Positions 6,383 through 7,440 of a stretch of 7,440 nt of DNA are shown piece by piece; the stretch's first letter is position 1, and each line of letters begins with the position of its first letter. A program made the translations under genes and the position numbers. This DNA is from Chitinophagaceae bacterium (GTDB lineage: Bacteria > Bacteroidota > Bacteroidia > Chitinophagales > Chitinophagaceae): positions 1 to 7,440 of the forward strand of contig JAEUVW010000135.1 of assembly GCA_016786525.1 (NCBI GenBank), written 5' to 3'. The notes beneath the pieces were generated by a model that was not told the DNA's origin, ran no database searches, and was given only the letters and a program-made list of their open reading frames with translations.

Positions 6383-6604
6383 TTACAATTTGATTTCGCA
6401 TTCTGTGCGCACGCCTGCAATATCGCTATCACCTTTATCACACTCGGCACGGGCGTCTTTCAGGGCCTGCTTGCTCAGCTCTCTTTTATTGACAATGGAA
6501 GTAGAACCACCGTTGGAGGTAGAACATTCACAGGTATATGCTTTTCGGCAGGAACCCAGGGAGATTGCAGATAACAAGACGGCACTTACAAGTAGCTTTT
6601 TCAT
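6383..6604 (-). CDS. Small cysteine-rich lipoprotein of unknown function
   Basis: This 73-aa product is nearly all accounted for by a signal and a short mature domain. MKK, a hydrophobic core (4-15) and the lipobox LGSC put the lipidated Cys at 19. The mature 55 residues hold four more cysteines, C25 and C27 in a CEC pair, C55 and C69, enough for two disulphides in the oxidising periplasm. Between them are a Ser/Gly-rich turn (28-37), a probable helix (RELSKQALKDARAECDKG, 41-58) and a terminal strand (TECEIKL). I recall similar CTC..helix..C..C mini-lipoproteins in Chitinophagaceae, with no assigned role. The gene stands alone: a terminator follows it and 155 nt without a gene precede it. Its start at ATG 6604 follows an A/T-rich leader. 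Its size and single-gene layout would make it easy to miss in automated annotation. Confidence 0.82.
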   Translation of the reverse strand: MKKLLVSAVLLSAISLGSCRKAYTCECSTSNGGSTSIVNKRELSKQALKDARAECDKGDSDIAGVRTECEIKL

Positions 6605-6634
6605 AAAATATAAATTTATCAGTTAGTAATACCG

Positions 6635-6642
6635 TAAAATTA
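6635..6642 (-). promoter_or_regulatory. Weak candidate -7 element for the small lipoprotein gene
   Basis: TAATTTTA on the minus strand matches TAnnTTTG at all fixed positions except the last and sits 30 nt before the ATG at 6604, a distance like that of the two plus-strand candidates. No TTG is seen at the -33 position. The surrounding 6605-6759 stretch is A/T-rich, holds no plausible gene, and includes a 6-bp hairpin near 6681-6698 (GTTTTG/CAAAAC) of doubtful meaning. Confidence 0.25.
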
Positions 6643-6759
6643 TACCCTATGTATACAGCAATGAAAATGCTTAATCTATGGTTTTGTTAAACCAAAACTA
6701 CCTGTAAACAGTATCTTAAATGAAAGCAAGCATTGTGTGAATTTAAAGCAGATTTTTAA

Positions 6760-7431
6760 TCAGGCAATGCCCTCCCGGGCAAAACTGAGGTATTGGTTGC
6801 GTGCGATAATAATATGATCGATCAGCTCTATATCCATCATTTTTGCTGCTTCACGCAATTTGCTGGTCAGCTTTTTATCAGAGATGCTTGGTGTCCTGTT
6901 GCCGGAAGGGTGATTGTGCGCGACAATGATCTTGGAACTGTTGCACATCAGCGCGCTCTTCAGGATCATACGGATATCGGCTATGGTAGAAGACAGGCCG
7001 CCGCTGCTGACAAATTCATATTTGATCAGCAATTGGGCATGGTTCAGGTACAGTACACAAAATCTTTCGTGTTCCAGGTCTTGCAGCAGCGGGAAAAGAA
7101 GTTCGGAAGCATCTTCTGCATTTTTGATGTGCTGCCGGTCCAGCACTGTACCAATCTGACGCCGCTTACCCAGCTCCATAGCGGCATTGATAATGATAGA
7201 GCGGGCCTTGCCGATGCCATGTATCCTTTGAAGATCCGCAATCGGCATCTTTCCCAGTTCATTGAGGTTTTTATGCGCGAGATCGAGAATCTCCCGTCCC
7301 AGGTCAAGGGCAGACTTGTCCGGTGTACCGCTGCCGATCAGTATACTCAGCAATTCGGCATCGCTCAGTACCGCTGCTCCCTTTGCTTCCAGTTTTTCCC
7401 TGGGCTGATCATCTTCAGCCCAATCTTTCAT
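6760..7431 (-). CDS. radC: RadC-family protein with JAMM (MPN+) metalloprotease-like domain
   Basis: The visible 223 residues cover a nearly complete RadC. An N-terminal segment WAEDDQPREKL (4-14) and SDAELLSILIGSG (23-35) lead into a helix-hairpin-helix DNA-binding motif (LQRIHGIGKARS, 67-78). The C-terminal JAMM domain has Glu139, the HxH of HNHPSGNRTPSISD at H172 and H174, Ser182 and Asp185, fitting the zinc-site pattern HxHx7Sx2D exactly, then DHIII (205-209). The name comes from a supposed repair role that was later doubted, since the original E. coli radC mutation proved to lie in recG, so the function is open. The ATG at 7431 may not be the real start: the frame is open to the window edge (K-K-A before Met), and Bacteroidetes RadC proteins usually have several residues before the WAEDD segment, so the gene may be cut at its 5' end. 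It seems to be a chromosomal copy, with no phage or plasmid neighbours. Confidence 0.92.
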   Translation of the reverse strand: MKDWAEDDQPREKLEAKGAAVLSDAELLSILIGSGTPDKSALDLGREILDLAHKNLNELGKMPIADLQRIHGIGKARSIIINAAMELGKRRQIGTVLDRQHIKNAEDASELLFPLLQDLEHERFCVLYLNHAQLLIKYEFVSSGGLSSTIADIRMILKSALMCNSSKIIVAHNHPSGNRTPSISDKKLTSKLREAAKMMDIELIDHIIIARNQYLSFAREGIA

Positions 7432-7440
7432 GGCTTTCTT

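Noticed and set aside
6681..6698. GTTTTG/CAAAAC hairpin downstream of radC
   Set aside because: An A/T-rich 6-bp stem with no U-tract on the minus strand; too weak to call a terminator.
6605..6759. Possible small RNA or riboswitch in the gap between radC and the small lipoprotein
   Set aside because: The stretch is A/T-rich with no strong stem and no known riboswitch core that I can see.

Overview
The window looks like an ordinary chromosomal stretch from a member of the Bacteroidetes, most probably the Chitinophagaceae (for example Chitinophaga or a relative). The grounds are the character of the proteins (a long plant/cyanobacterial-type IspH, a ChaN-like protein, several small lipoproteins with SPII signals), TAnnTTTG-type -7 promoter motifs upstream of two genes, A-rich leaders without a strong Shine-Dalgarno sequence, and a moderate base composition. 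The genus is inferred from protein style, not from a marker gene.

Left part, plus strand (1-1903): the last 13 codons of an unidentified gene whose C-terminus resembles an outer-membrane beta-strand, then ispH (isoprenoid precursor synthesis, MEP pathway), then a small SRPBCC/AHSA1-type protein. Both complete genes have a TAnnTTTG match just upstream and are probably transcribed separately. A perfect 16-bp palindrome (1912-1944) separates this block from the convergent minus-strand genes.

Middle part, minus strand, read right to left (6232 to 1953): a Gfo/Idh/MocA sugar oxidoreductase, an unknown lipoprotein, a large membrane sugar-1-phosphate transferase that starts glycan assembly on undecaprenyl phosphate, and a ChaN-like secreted protein. 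The first three are spaced 45 and 9 nt apart and probably form an operon concerned with a surface polysaccharide: the oxidoreductase could modify a nucleotide sugar, the transferase would place the first sugar on the lipid carrier, and the lipoprotein would act in the envelope. ChaN follows after 59 nt and may be read through or have its own promoter.

Right part, minus strand: a 73-aa cysteine-rich lipoprotein followed by a textbook intrinsic terminator (6337-6368), and a RadC-family JAMM protein whose true start may lie beyond the right edge. No gene is seen in 6605-6759, and no gap exceeds 300 bases.

No mobile element, CRISPR array, tRNA, rRNA or defence system was recognised. The points most worth a second look are the A8 tracts present in all three polysaccharide-operon genes, the uncharacterised lipoprotein inside that operon, the perfect palindrome, and the cysteine-rich mini-lipoprotein.
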